Shown in pieces: positions 9,581 through 22,129 of a DNA stretch of 64,000 nucleotides (within the stretch, counting starts at the first letter, position 1; every line of letters begins with the position of its first letter). Location of the stretch: positions 148,465 to 212,464 of the forward strand of contig KZ627154.1 in the NCBI GenBank assembly GCA_002917775.1, in the 5' to 3' direction. The position numbers were made by a program, and so were the translations under genes. The DNA comes from Glaciozyma antarctica PI12. Lineage: Eukaryota > Basidiomycota > Microbotryomycetes > Kriegeriales > Camptobasidiaceae. The notes below the pieces were generated by a model. It was given only the letters and a program-made list of their open reading frames with translations. It was not told where the DNA came from and did not search any database.

Positions 9581-11978
9581 CTAGTCCTCAGCAACTTCGC
9601 TCCACCTCTCCTCGAACTCCACCCCCTTGAACCCACTCAACAACCCCTCGACCGTCCGGTTCCTCAACTCCACCAATCGCGCATCCTCCTCCCCCGCAAC
9701 ATATGGCACGATCGACTCGTCCACCCTCGCCCAATCCAGTTCCCTCCTCACCAATCCCGCATCCTCGACCTCCCAATAAACGTCCTCAACCCTCGCAACC
9801 CACTCCTTCCCACTCAACACTCTCGTCTCCTCCTCCCCATCCACCTCCATCCTCTCCACCACATCCGGCATCCCCTCACCATCCACCTTCTCCCCCTGCC
9901 ACCCCTTCACCCCTCGAACAACCTTCACCCTCCCCTTAGGCGGAGCGATCTGTCCTCCCCCATTGACGCATCCACTAGGGCACGCCATCACCTCAACATA
10001 ATCGAACGGCGTCTCCACCTCCTCCGCGAGGCCCTTCCGCCGTCGAAGAGCAGCGTTTCGTCGAGCGGTAGCGGCAGAGGCGGAGGCGGAGGAGGGGAGC
10101 TTGCCAGCGGCGCCGCGCACGACGGAGACGTTGGCGTCGCGGCCGATCTTGCGGACGACGTTTTGGAGGTTGCGAAAGCCGTAGCATTTCGCAGCGCGGA
10201 GGAGGGGCGTGCTGGGATTGGATGTGGGGGAGGAGGTGGTGAGGGCGAGTTCGGTTGAGGAGGATACGAGTTCGGTTGTCGAGGAGGAGGGGAGAGGGGA
10301 GGCGACGAGGGTGTATTCGACGTAGTCCTCTGATCGCACGACGCGAGTCTCGAGCCTCGTGTGATAGAGGTCCTCCGGCGAGAGGGTTTCGAGAACCGCC
10401 TGAATCGTGTTGTGGAGGTATCCACCCGACGACGATCCTGGCGCAGCAAGTAGGGAGGGGAAAAAGGCGTCCTCTGCGCTCGCTCGGCCATCGTAGCCCC
10501 GCGCAAGGAGAGGGAGGGAGAGGTCCTTGTCGTCGAGCATCTTCTGCACTTCTCCAGTCGTGAGAACGCAGTCGACGTCCCGCACGGTTGGAGCCGACGA
10601 TTCGGTGGCGAAGGGAGTGGCGAAATCGGGGCGGGAGGCTTCGAGCTTCTTGTCGTAGCAAGGCATGACGGTGACGTGATAGATCTGGTCTGGTCTGTGC
10701 AACTGGAATCAGCAACGACCTCCTTCGCAGCGAGCGAGCGAACTCACCGAAGACCCAACCGCTTTGCGACCTGCCCGCCCTTGACCAGCGTCCCCATCAC
10801 CGCCTGCGAGCTCTTGACATTACTGACGAACGGGAGCAGCTCTCCATGCGTCTTCTCGGCGTAGCAAATCCATCCCGGGCAGGCGGAGGACAATATTGGT
10901 AGAGGGCCGGTGGGGGAGGAAGTGGGAGACAGGGCCGAGGAGGCGAGAGAGGTGGGAGTGGAGAGTTTGGCGTAGGCGCGGCGTTCGAGGAATTCGAGGC
11001 GGTTTTCGGAGAGGGAGATGGAGCGGGCAAAGGTCGTGTCGAAGACGAGGCTGCGAGGAGAGTTAGCTACCGTGCGAGAATTCGTGCGGAGACGACGCAC
11101 TTGAAGCCGAGGTGCTCCTTGAAGAATATGCGGAGACCATACAGGGTTTCCGGTAAAGAGAGATCATGTAGAGCTGCTAGACTAGCGAGGCTCTGCGGGG
11201 AGACAGATAATATGGGGAGGAGCTCCTGCAAAGGGCTGCATCAGCGTTTGTCCTCCTCCAAGACCCACAGGTACGCACCTTCTGCTCCTCCAGCACGCGA
11301 TATACCTCCTCGTGAGATTGCATAGAAACGAGCACCGATTCAGCAGACGTGATGCATCCACTGCGAGGTCAAGGTCAGCTCCTCTCTCGCCTGTGACGGC
11401 GAGAACGTACGAGCACGCCAGGCAGTCGTTGAGCGTAATTTCTGCCTTCTTAAGCTTCTTCCCCACCAGCCCCTTGCTGACTTCGTAATATCCCTGCTCC
11501 TCATCAATCATAATCTCCGTCTGCTTGACTCGCATCAGCTCCCACCTCCCTTTACCGCCCAAATGAGACGCACCGTAGCTCCAGCCTTGTCCTTTGGTAC
11601 AGCCTCAGCAGGCGTAGGGTCCGATAGGTCCTCGACCATCGTCACAGGCTTGATACATAGCTGGGAGGGCGCGAGGTAGTCGGAGAGGTCGGCAAGCGTC
11701 TGCGGGTGGGAGGGCAGTCAGCCAAAGCGTCCTCGAGCTCGTGGTTGTGTTGTAGCTATAATCCATCCGCCACGGCGCTCCTGCAGCTCCCCTGCCTCGC
11801 TCAAAGAGCAACCAGCTCTCCCGAGCTTACACACCTCGTCCGGCAGCTCGGCGCACCGAGCTCCCCAGGTTGATCCCTCCATAGATCCTCCCAGCTAGCT
11901 AGCCCTTCTACATGCTGCCCCGCTTCCCAGGCTTCCAACAAGGCGAAAGGGACGTACCAGTCCTGAAGAGAGAGCCAT
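9581..11978 (-). CDS. NAR1: Cytosolic iron-sulfur assembly factor Nar1 (iron-only hydrogenase-like)
   Basis: Component of the cytosolic Fe-S protein assembly (CIA) machinery that helps pass clusters to cytosolic and nuclear apoproteins. Start at 11978 (MALSSGL) is followed by a long first intron (11957-11700, 258 nt), then [19 protein letters not shown] with the conserved N-terminal Cys. The ferredoxin-like cluster [13 protein letters not shown] spans an intron. Hydrogenase-like motifs follow: [50 protein letters not shown] and [14 protein letters not shown]. The C-terminus ends SEVAED, not the Trp-type CIA-targeting ending. All expected cluster Cys are present. It is divergent from UPF2 with about 255 nt between starts. 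Confidence 0.93.
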
Positions 11979-12233
11979 CGGAGAGGGATTCAAAAACACC
12001 CAGTGGCGGAGGCGGAGGCGCGATTGGGAAGGGCGGAGGGCGTAGTACCGAGTGGGCGCCTTCTCTAGAGTGTCCTGTACTCTGATCTGGCGCAGTCGGG
12101 GCGGTGGGTGATGGTGAGGAGTCAAGGGGCGTTAGGCGCCGCAAAAGATTGTTGTGCGAGTCGGCGCCGACCACATTGGCCCAGCTCGCTTTGACTCCGC
12201 CAGTCCACCTTGGTCCACCCAAAGAACGCAGGC
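11979..12233. promoter_or_regulatory. Shared divergent promoter region of NAR1 and UPF2
   Basis: The two start codons face away from each other across 255 nt. It must carry both core promoters and 5' leaders. No TATA box or known motif stands out. The call rests on gene geometry only. Confidence 0.45.
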
Positions 12234-15200
12234 ATGGCAACAGAGCCACCACCAGCAGCAGCGCCACCACCAGGCGAGGTCAAGGAGACCTCAGGACGAG
12301 CTCGCCGACGTATCGAGCTACGCAAGTCCAACCTCTCCGCCTGGGATCGCGGAGGGGAGCAAGGTGCGTTCCAGCTGCTCCGCCTACCGCGACAGAGCTG
12401 ACGTGGCGTTTGCAGAGGGACTGGGCAAGCTCGACACGTCGCTCAAGCGCCATACGACCCTCCTCACCCGCCTCCGCTCCTCCCTCCACACGCCTGCTGC
12501 TGTCCCCGGCATCCTCAAGGACATCGTCGGGCTCTCGCTGGAGAAGTACATCGAGGAGGCCGTAGGAGCCGTGATGGAAGGCGTAGGCCGGTGCAAGAGC
12601 GGTCCCGAGATAGCAGGAGCGGTCGAGGTGGGTCCCTCTCTCCCTCAGGCAAGGAGCTAAGCTGATGCTCAAGGACAGATCGTCTCGGCGCTGCACAACC
12701 GCTTTCCAGAGCTCTTTACACCGCCTTTCGTCCAGCTCCTCTTCGCGAGCCTCAAGCCCGCGCGCTCAAACGCCTCGGATCGCGATATCAGGGAGAAGGA
12801 GGACAACGCGCGCATCATTCGCCAGCGCGGATTGTTGCGCACGCTGGGAGAGCTCGAGGCGGTTGGGATTGTACGGAAGGACGGAGGGAAGAGTGCAGTG
12901 GGAGATATGAGCTGGGGCGTGTTGCGGGAGCTGGTGCGTTGTTGTCCTTCGTGAAGGCGGAGTGAGGTCCTGATGCTGTTCGAACAGCTTACGGCGGACA
13001 AGGAGGCGCTGGCCCTCCCTGCTCCTCTAGGAATCGCATTCGCCAAACACCTCGGACACCTCTACCTCCCTCCCCTCTCGCCCGCCACCGACACGAGCAC
13101 GCACGACTTCCCGACGCTCGCGCAGGCCAGCGAGGGAGAGCCAGAGGACGCGATTGTCACGCGTGAAGTCAAGGACAAGTTCCGGAAACTGCTGCTCGCG
13201 TACCTCGAAGCTCTGGGCCGACGAGAAGGACGCGATCATGTGGTGCGTCCGTTGCTTGCGGTGTGAACACAGCTAACGTGGTATACGAGCGCAGGAACTG
13301 CAGAAGCAGGACAAGCGGAATCACGAGGCCTACATTCGCAGCGGAGAAGTCTTTGAGGACCGGGAGAAGAACTACGAGAAGAGCGTGCGAGCCTGGGAGC
13401 GAGGCTGGGCCAGCGTAACCCAGTGCGTTCCTCGCCTCCTCCCCCTCTTCCCCGCTGACCCCTTCGCAGGCTCTCCGAGATCCTCGCCGTCCCTATTCCG
13501 GTCCTCCCCTCCCTCACCGCTGCTCTCTCGGGTTCGATCGTAGGAACTGGCACGTCGTCCTTCACAGCCAGCGAGGAGGTTGGAGGGCCGGGGAGCTTGT
13601 GGGTTGATGGGGAGGATAAGAAGTTTTATGAGGAGCTGAGGGAGCTGAGAGGGGAGGTTCCGGGGAGCGTGCTGGGGGTCGTAACGAAGGAGGTGGAGGT
13701 AGAGGCGGCGGAGCAGAAGGTTGAGGAGGGAGAGGAGGTCATCGAGGAGGCTGAGATTGAGGTCGAAGGAGCGCCTGAACCAGAGTACGTTCTCCTCGCT
13801 CAGCTTGAGAGCTCGGAGCTGACGTTGGCGCCTAAGGAACCCCATCACCGCGCTCGCTGCCACCGACGTTCCCGACTCGGCTCTCCCTGCTGGGCCTGCA
13901 GCTCAGCTCACAGCCCTTTTCGCACGACTTCAGGACGCCTCTTCCCGTGCGACGATCGACGCCATCGCGGTCGAGTTTGCCTTCCTCAACAGCAAGGCGG
14001 CGAGGAAGCGTCTGGTCAAGGTGCGTTTGCGTCTCGCGCAGAGAGGGGGAGAGGCTGATGAAGGTGCAGTTTCTGGGATCGGTCCATCGGAATCGGCAGG
14101 ACATCTTGCCCTACTACGCCAGGCTCGTGGGGACGCTGGATCCGTACATGCCCGACATTGGAAAGGAGCTCGTGGCGCTGGTGAGTTGCTCACGCTGCCT
14201 CTCCCTTCCGCCGAAGCTGACGCTTGCTTTGCTAAAAGCTCGAAGACGAGTTCCGCTATCTCCAGCGCAAGAAGAACACCGACATGGCCGAGACTCGCTC
14301 CAAGGTACGTCCTCCCTCGCCTCCAGCTCGCCTATGCTTATCACTTTACGCAGAACCTCCGATTCCTCTCCGAACTCACGAAGTTCCGCGTCACTCCCAC
14401 CCACTCGATCCTCCACGTCTTCAAAGTCCTCCTCGACGACTTCTCAGGCCACAACATCGACAACCTCTGCACCGTCCTTGAAGGCTGTGGGCGCTACCTC
14501 CTTCGAACGGAGGCGACGAGCGAGAAGATGGCGGCGGTGCTCGAGACGATGAAGAGGAAGAAGGCGGCGATACCGTTGGACCAGCGGCAGGTGACGATGC
14601 TAGAGAATGCGTACTACCAGGTGCGTTGCTCGCGGTCTTGGAGTGATAGAGAGCTGACTGGTGGGCGCAGTGCGATCCTCCGGATAGGCCAGTCGTGATG
14701 CAGAAAGAGCGAACGCCGATGCAGCTCTACATTCGCCAGCTTTTCTACAACACCTTGACGCGCAACTCGAGCGACAAGGTCCTCAAGCTCGTTCGCAAGC
14801 TGCATTGGGAGGATCCTGCAGTGCGTATTGTCACGTATTGTCATGGATTGCGTTGATCCTCCGAGGGAACAGATCGTGCGGAAGCTCCACAGCGCGTTCA
14901 CGAAGGTCTGGAAGATCAAGTACAGCAACGTTCACCTTTTCGCCGTCCTGCTCTACGAACTCGGTCGCTACCACCCGGACTTCAACGTCGGCGTCATTGA
15001 CGAGGTTCTGGAGAACATTCGCGTCGGAATGGAGGTGCGTTCGCTCGTGGTCGTTATTCAGCAGCTGACTCGCTTCGCCACCAGATCAACAGCTTCAAGT
15101 ACAACCAGCAACGCGTCGCCACGATCAAGTACCTCGGCGAGCTCTACAACTACCGCGTCGTCGACTCGCGCGTCATCTTCGACACCCTCTGGTCCATCGT

Positions 15201-16461
15201 CACCTTCGGACATCGTACGCTCCCCTCCTCAGCGTGCGAGCTGCCACTGACAGAATTCGCAGCTGACGGAAGACCTTGGCCCGACGTACCTTCGCCCATC
15301 GACGCGCCAGACGACTGCTTCCGCGTCCGACTCGTCTGCACCCTCCTCGATACCTGCGGCTCCTGCTTCGAGCGGGGCGCACTGAAGAAAAAGCTTGACA
15401 GCTTCTTGACCTTCTTCCAGGTGCGTTCGATTTGCGGAGCTTGTGGGGCTGCGCTGATGCTGGGAGCAGATGTACGCCCTGTCGAAGGGCACGATGCCGA
15501 TGGACGTCGAGTTCATGATGTCGGATACGTTCGAGCAGCTTCGACCGAAGCTCGAGCTCTTCAAGACCTTCCCTGAGGCGGTTCAGGCGGTCGACGAGAT
15601 GCTCGCTGCGGTTGCGAAGAATGGTGCGTCGCCATTTGCAGTGCGAGGTCGTGTGCTGACGAGCCCTTCGCAGGCCCTGGCGATGACGAAGCGGAGGAGG
15701 CAGGAGACGTTGAAGATGATGGACGACGAGCGGGTGCGACTGATGGAGCGGACGAAGCTGACGAGGACGAGTCGTCGGAGGAGGAGAGCGAGGTGAGTGG
15801 CCGCCTCGACGAAGGCGGAGCAGGCGCTGACTCGACTGGTTAGGCCGAGGCGGTTATTCCCGACGACGAGGACCTTTCCGACGACGAGATCGAGCTCCGA
15901 GCGAAGGATCCCGATGCCATCACGCAGGAGGAGGAGGACGAGTTCGACCGGGAGCTCGCCAAGATGCTCGCCAGCTCGAGCGAGACTCGGAAGGTCGCCG
16001 AACGAAAACCTGCTCTTCTCGACATGAGCGTACCGTTCGTAAAGTGGGACAGAGCACGCGCTGTCGAGGAGGAGGAGGCCGAGGTCGAGGAGGTTGGGAG
16101 GGGGATGAAGTTCACGCTTTTGACGAAGAAGGGGAGCAAGCAACAGGTGCGTTTGACTTGCTCGCTGAGTCGAGGCTGTGACTGAAGTCCGTTCGCAGAC
16201 CTTTTCGATGGAGATCCCGCGCGAGTCGTCGATTGCGATGCACACGCTCGAGAAGCGCGCGCAGGACAAGGCCGAGCAGCAGCAGCTCAAGCGGCTCGTG
16301 CTTGACTATGAGCAGCGCGAGGAGGCGTCGGAGAAGCAAGGTGCGTTTGCGCTTCTTCTTTCGTAAGCTTCGTCTAACGCGCTTCGTCCACAACAGCTCT
16401 CAAGGACTCGATGGCGAAGCGCGGGATCAATTTGCGGTATGCGCCGCCCAAGACGGGATAG
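12234..16461 (+). CDS. UPF2: Nonsense-mediated mRNA decay factor Upf2
   Basis: Scaffold linking Upf1 and Upf3 in nonsense-mediated decay; cytoplasmic. Start at 12234 (MATEPPPAAAPPP) leads into RIELRKSNLSAWDRG, typical of the Upf2 N-terminus. Many short introns with GTGCGT donors follow. The body holds the MIF4G-type helical repeats (TLLTRLRSSLHTPAAVPGIL; NLRFLSELTKFRVTPTHSIL; FNVGVIDEVLENIRVGME). The C-terminal part is acidic (DEDLSDDEIELRAKDPDA) and then has the Upf1-binding region and the diagnostic end MAKRGINLRYAPPKTG before TAG at 16459-16461. Roughly 1,100 residues, normal for the family. Individual exon borders were not all verified. Confidence 0.9.
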
Positions 16462-17049
16462 TCGTCGGCGACGTCGAGGTATCCAGGGCTCCAGCAACGA
16501 CTGCTGTTTTCACTTTCGGTACAGGACGACATGCGTGCTTAGGACCGACCAGGTGGACGGGATTCCTGGCGGCGTCGTTCGGCGCGGTGGTCTCTTCGCG
16601 TAGGGAGGGATGGATCTGGGGAGCGAGGGATGGGATCCAGCGAAGGCGCGACTAAACGGAACGCAGCCCTTTCATCTCCTCTGCACTTCATCACTGCTCC
16701 CAGGCCAAGCTGATCTCTGCGCGAGGAATGGGTGAACTTGCCGGCGACCTCGCTTCTTCTTCTCTCTCGCGATTCCTTTCCTCGGCTCCCCTATCATTTC
16801 GTCTCCTCGTACGTGTATTCTTAAACCATCGTTGCGCAGCTAAACAGTCTTCCTAATTCCTAACAGGTTCCCGAGCATCGCTGAACAGTCGCTGAGCGAG
16901 CAGGAGAGACCTGGTTACTGGTTGTCGCGTGGTGTTCACTTTCGTTTGCGTCTATTTGGGTGTTTGAGTACCCTCACCTCTTCATGGTATCTTCCTCGCT
17001 AAATCTGCTTCATCGCTCTTCCCTTTTTCAACCCCACTCAACGCACTCG
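16462..17049. other. Intergenic region upstream of the ZIP locus
   Basis: 588 nt after the UPF2 stop. It holds the UPF2 3' region and the promoter and leader of the ZIP locus, with pyrimidine-rich runs from about 16755. No coding exon was recognised. Zinc-responsive elements could be expected here but none was identified with certainty. Confidence 0.4.
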
Positions 17050-18429
17050 ATGGCTGACTGTGGACCCAGCGAACCCGACCGCCTTGGACTCCGGGTCGGT
17101 GCTCTCTTCGTGATTCTCGCCACCTCCCTGGTCGGCACCCTTTTCCCCATCGTCACGAAGCGCGTACCGTTCCTCCGTCGTGTGATACCGCCAGTCATGT
17201 TCGAGTTTGTCAAGTACGTCCCTCGCTCCTCTTCCCCCATCGCACTCCGCTTATCTCAAGCTCGCTCGCAGATTTTTCGGCTCGGGAGTCATTCTCGCTA
17301 CAGGACTTAGTTCGCCGCGTCTCTCCCACCGCTCACACCGACGCTAACGACGCTCGAGTAGTCCACCTCCTCGAACCAGCGGCAGACGAGATCGGCCCCA
17401 GCAACACCCTCTCCGCAGGAGGTTGCATCCCTGATTCCTGGGCCGGATATCCCTACGCCGTGAGTCCCTTCTCTCGACCTTAAACCACCTCTCGCTGACC
17501 TTTGCGAACCAGTTTGGGATCTGCCTCGCCTCCCTCTTCGTGACTTTCGTCATCCAACTCGTCGCCTGCCGCCTCGGGACCGCTCGTCTCGCCAAACTAG
17601 GCATCACCGACGATTCTGAAATGCCTCGACACTCTCCAGTGCAGTCCGAGGCTGATAGCGGAGTCGGAAAGGTGCTGGACCAAGAGAAGGGTTCGCTCGG
17701 CGGGTCGTCGGAAGACTCCCTCTTTAGAGAGGCATCGCAGCGGGCTCCAGCGGCGGCTTAGCTGCTTGGATTCCTTTCCGTTGCAGTCCGCCCGATGTTT
17801 GAGGGCTTGGGACTCGGTAAGCTTCCTCATCGCCCCCGCATTCGCCCCTGCTCACCTCGTCTGTATCTCCAGGCACCCGTCTCGCCTTCCTCCAGCTTCC
17901 AGATCAGTATAACTGGGTTCCCTACTTTGGCGCGCTGCTCTACTCGATCGTCACTTCCCTGGTACGTTGAGCTGCGATCAGTCTCGCGCAGCAAAGCTGA
18001 TTGTTTGGTTCCTAGGGAATGGCTATCGGACTGGGAGCTCGCGAAAGCCTCGTGAGTCCTTTCTTCTTCTCTCTGATGCACTGTATCGAGGCCAATACTG
18101 CTATCCCTCAGTCCGTCACTTCTGCCAGCGCGAGCATCGCGTCCGGAGTCCTCGATTCCATCTCCGCAGGCATCCTCATCTACACCGCGACGGTTGAGCT
18201 CAGTAAGTCCCTCATTCGCGCTCCAAGCTCTCTCGATTGACTGATATCTGCAGTGGCGCACGAGTTCATCTTCAACAAACACTACCACAACTGCTCCTGG
18301 ATCAAGTTGTGGTTCTCGGTCGTCTCCTTCGGACTTGGTGCTGGAATCATGGCCTTGCTGGTGAGAGCTCAATCACCGGGATTCTTTGCATTACTCTGAT
18401 GCGTTCACGTGCAGGGCAAGTGGGCATAG
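17050..18429 (+). pseudogene. Decayed ZIP-family zinc transporter (Zrt1/Zrt2 type)
   Basis: ZIP proteins import zinc through eight membrane helices. Visible in order: TM1 (LRVGALFVILATSLVGTLFP), TM2 (FVKFFGSGVILATGLIHLLE), TM3 (FGICLASLFVTFVIQLVACR), a cytosolic loop ending REASQRAPAAA, then an in-frame TAG at 17759-17761. The same frame resumes as LLGFLSVAVRPMFEGLGLG, followed by TM5-TM8 (to FGLGAGIMALLGKWA, stop 18427-18429). Compared with yeast Zrt1, TM4 with its FHSV..G metal motif is missing, and the conserved FHQ before FEG reads VRP, losing the metal-binding His. All other exons keep frame and splice sites. Even if an intron removed the stop, the product would lack TM4. A three-helix product ending at 17761 is the alternative reading. 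Confidence 0.75.
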
Positions 18430-18832
18430 AACGGGAGGGTGTTCCTGCCGTGCGAAGAGAGCGAAAGTCCGAGGGTGGACTTTGGACTTTCAGCCGAGGC
18501 TGCCAAATACTAGATTCCGCTGTCTCCTGTACGCTCAAACAGCAGGAAAAGCTCTTCTTCTTTACTTGTGTCACGTCTGCTGAAAGACGAAGGGTCAGTC
18601 TCGCTGTGGAGTCGGGTTGCGGAGCTCCCCAGATTTGCTCACTGGCGGAGCTGGTCCCTTTCTTCGCCAGCTTTCCACATTTTATCTGGGGGGAGAGTCT
18701 GCCTTATCGTGGCTTGCTGAAGAAGCTGAGGAAGGCAGAGAGAGCGCTGAGCGGCGGCCGCTCCGCGCCGTCGCCCTCAACTCTGCTCCGGCCTACCACC
18801 CTCTCCCTCTCCCTGCGCCCGGCTCGTCAAGG
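18430..18832. other. Intergenic region upstream of the cPLA2-like gene
   Basis: 403 nt between the ZIP locus and the phospholipase start. It presumably carries the phospholipase promoter and leader. No coding exon was recognised. Confidence 0.4.
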
Positions 18833-21800
18833 ATGCTAGCGAGATCCGTACGAGAACAGGGTCACCTCCCACGCGTCTCTATCGCCCCGCTCGCCGCTTC
18901 TCTCCAGCGCCGGTCGTTCCACCGCCGTTCCGCTCCTCCCATGGAGGCCACTGGCTGGCGACTCGCAGGAGCTGTGGTGGTGACCGGTGGAGCAGTCATG
19001 GTCGCGCGTCGCCAGCTCCACAGCCACGCCGTGCTGTGCGAGGAGCAGAAGAAAGAGGTGCGACCCCTCTACCATTTGACAGGAACACCAGCTCACCACC
19101 TGCACTCCAGCAGGGCTCCAAGTCCTTCCTCGACCTCCCCGACCTTCCTCCACTTCCCACTCTCCCCGCCCTCCCGACCCTCGAAGAGATCAAGAAGAAG
19201 TACGGCCTCGACAGCCTCTCCGCCAACCTCGACGAGTGGTTCGCCTCTCTCTCCAAGTTCCGCACCTCCTTCCTCACTCTCCAAGCCGAGCTCGAGCGCG
19301 CGCCAGGATCGCTCTACGATAACGTCGTCAAGGCGGCGCAGGACGTGAAGCTGCATCCCGAGTTGGAGTGGGACGCGGAGGTGCGGTTTGGAACGGAGCT
19401 GAGCTTGCAGGAGCGGGCGTTCTTGAGGAACAGGAAGGAGGCGATGGTGACTGCGTTTGCGAAGCTTATGGGAGTGCGCGAGGAGGAGGTGGACCCGAGA
19501 GACATTCCGGTTCTGGCGGTGGCCGGAAGTGGAGGAGGTTATCGGGCCATGGTCTCGACGCTGGGGAACCTGAAGGGAGCAAAGGAGCTTGGAATATGGG
19601 ATGTGGTATCGTACGCGAGTGCGGTGTCGGGTATGTCCCTTTCTGCCAAGTATGGAGGGAGAATGAGCTGACCGCCGGAGTGCAGGAAGCTGCTGGGCTT
19701 TGAGCTTGCTCTACTCTATTGGAAGTATTAGATGTGGAGAGGACGATTGAGCACGTCAAGAGGCGTATTACGGTGCCGTTCCTGGATCCTTCGACTCTTG
19801 AGCTGCTCACGACAAAGCCGACGAGCGAGGTGCGTTTTCCGTTCCCCATTCCGCACTTTGCTTTCACTGAACAGCTCTTCGCAGTATCTCCTAGCCGGCA
19901 CCATTCTAAAAGAGTCGAGCAAGACTGGCGAAGTCTCCCTGTTCGTCGTTCCCTCCGCAACCCACTTACACTCGCTAACAAAGATTTCGCAGCGTCGACG
20001 CCTACGGCACCCTAGTCTCCTCGCGCCTCTTCATCCCATCCTCCATCCCTTCCACCATCGACACGTCAACGATCAAGATCTCCTCCGAAAACCCCTCGTC
20101 GTCCTCTCCTCTCATCCTCGACCCCGCAACGCTCAAGATCTCCTCCCAGCGAGCCTTCACGGACGACGGCTCGAACCCCCTTCCAATCTACTGCATGATC
20201 CGGCACGAGATTCCGATGATGGAGGACGTTGAGGCAGAGGACATCAAGATCCATAAGAAGGGAGCGAGCGAGAAGGAGGTACAGGCGGGGAAGGCTGAGA
20301 AGAGTCGCTTGGTGGGAGAGGGGAGGTGGATGTGGTTTGAGTGCACGCCGTACGAGGTGAGTTTGGTCGAGGGCTAAAGCGAGGGGAGCTGATGAAGTGC
20401 GCAGATGGGCTGCGACGAGATTGGAGCGTGGATTCCGACGTGGTCGCTGGGTCGGCTCTTTGAGAACAGACGCAATGCGGAGAGGTTGCCGGAATTGAGG
20501 TGCGTACTCTTGGGATCGCTGCTGGTGATACTCGAGCTGACGATACGCTGGGGAGAGCAGCCTGACCATCATGTCAGGGTGAGTGGAGCTGCGAGCTACT
20601 AAGTGAACGTGCTGACACATTCACGCACAGAATCTTTGCTTCGGCTTTCTGCGCGACGCTCTTCAACGCGAGTCCATTCGGAGATTTGTTTTCGCGATCT
20701 CGCACATGCTGACCAGCTTCGTTTGACGCAGTACTTCAAAGAAGTCAAGCCCGTCCTCTCCACTCTCCCCTACTTCTCGACCATCGAGACTTGGCTTCGT
20801 GCGTCGCTCCGCCGTTCACTGCGACGGCTTCGCTGACCGTTTTTGCAGTCGGCAATTACCAAACTTCTCTCGACGCGATCCATCCCTTCCCTCCCGCCGA
20901 ACTCCCTAACTTTCTCAAAGGCCTCAGCGTGGAGGACGACCTTCGAGAAGGCACGCCGAGCTACATCACCAAGCTCGATACGCTCGGATTTATGGACGCA
21001 GGAGTGAGCTTCTCTCTCGCTCGACCAGGACCGCTGCTGACGTATGAGTAGGCGAACCTCAATCTCCCCTATGTCCCTCTCTTCCGGCGCAATGCAGACA
21101 TCCTGCTGGCATTTGACGCCTCGGCTGACTCCCAAGTATGCTCCACTCGCTCTCCTCGCTGTCGCTCTCAATAACCCTCATCGATCGCAGGATTTGTGGT
21201 TCTCTCGCGCTCAGGCGTACGCCACCGCGCGTGAACTAAAAACCTGGCCCCGCGTCTCCTCCACCCTCTTCGGCTCCTCTCCCTCCTCCTCGAGCTCCCT
21301 CGCCGCCTCAAAAGTCGACGCTGCGAAAGCGCAAGAAGGGCAGACGACGGGCGCAGACGCTCATCCCGACGCCGATCAACAGGAGTCGAACCCCCAGCCT
21401 CCGCCCGTCGGCTCTGCACCCTCTTCGACGCAGCGAGCTGAGGAGGAGGGAGGGAAGATGCCGGCAAGCGCCGAGGGGGAACCGCCGTTGGGGAGGTGCA
21501 ACATCTGGATCGGGAGCTCGGACGAGAGCGACGAGTCGAGCTGTCGCTTCGACGATCCGAGCGTCGAGGATGTTATGCGGAGGGATGGGATCGCGTTGGC
21601 GTACTTCCCTCTCGTCGCGGGGCCGGAGCTGGGGAACCCCGGGGAGGTGTGGAGTACGTGGAAGTGAGTCCTGCTTGCTCGGCTCGAGGGTGGGAGGAGG
21701 CTGATGAGGGTGCAGGTTCGACTACAAGGAGGAGGAGACGGAGAAACTTGTCGCTTTGTCGAGAGGTGCGTTCTCGCTCTTGAGGGGTTCGAGGTCCAAC

Positions 21801-21938
21801 GAAGCTGACCTCGTTGGCGTTGCAGCAAACTTCATGTCGGGAGAGGAGCAGCTGAAGAAGCTGATACGCGGGACTTGGCTGCGAAAGCGGAAGCAGCGAC
21901 TAGATGCCGAGGTGAAGGAGAAAGAGGAGCGAGCCTAG
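18833..21938 (+). CDS. cPLA2-type (group IV-like) phospholipase, probably mitochondrial, with an apparent frameshift
   Basis: Start at 18833 gives a basic presequence (MLARSVREQGHLPRVSIAPL), then a hydrophobic segment (RLAGAVVVTGGAVMVARR). Both suggest mitochondrial import and inner-membrane anchoring. The lipase part has the oxyanion loop GSGGGYRAMVSTLGNLKGAK and the nucleophile site ASAVSGSCWALSLLYSIGS, assembled across an intron. Just after it, near 19720-19733, the frame must shift by one base to continue into DVERTIEHVKRRITVPFLDP; no intron explains this. Downstream exons are intact (VDAYGTLVSSRLF; WMWFECTPYE; GAWIPTWSLGRLFENRR; DAGANLNLPYVPLFRR; WIGSSDESDESSCRFDD) to TAG at 21938. One donor is GTTCGT. 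A single-base sequence error or a true null allele both fit. Confidence 0.75.
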
Positions 21939-22129
21939 AATAGACCGTCGTAATAGCATGTTGTACTCCTCTCGATTTCGTCGCTACATACAGCTTGCGA
22001 GCTTCGAAAACGCAGGAGCGAGCACTGAAAACCGATCAAGCGTGGTGTGTATGGCGAAAAGCGAGGGGCTACGACAGGGAATATGCAGAGAAAGCGGGGG
22101 ACCGGGATGGGGAGTAGCAGGGGAGGAAT
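21939..22129. terminator. Convergent 3' ends of the phospholipase and F-box genes
   Basis: The two genes converge across 191 nt, so both 3' UTRs and polyadenylation signals must lie here. No specific signal was assigned. The call rests on gene geometry. Confidence 0.35.
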
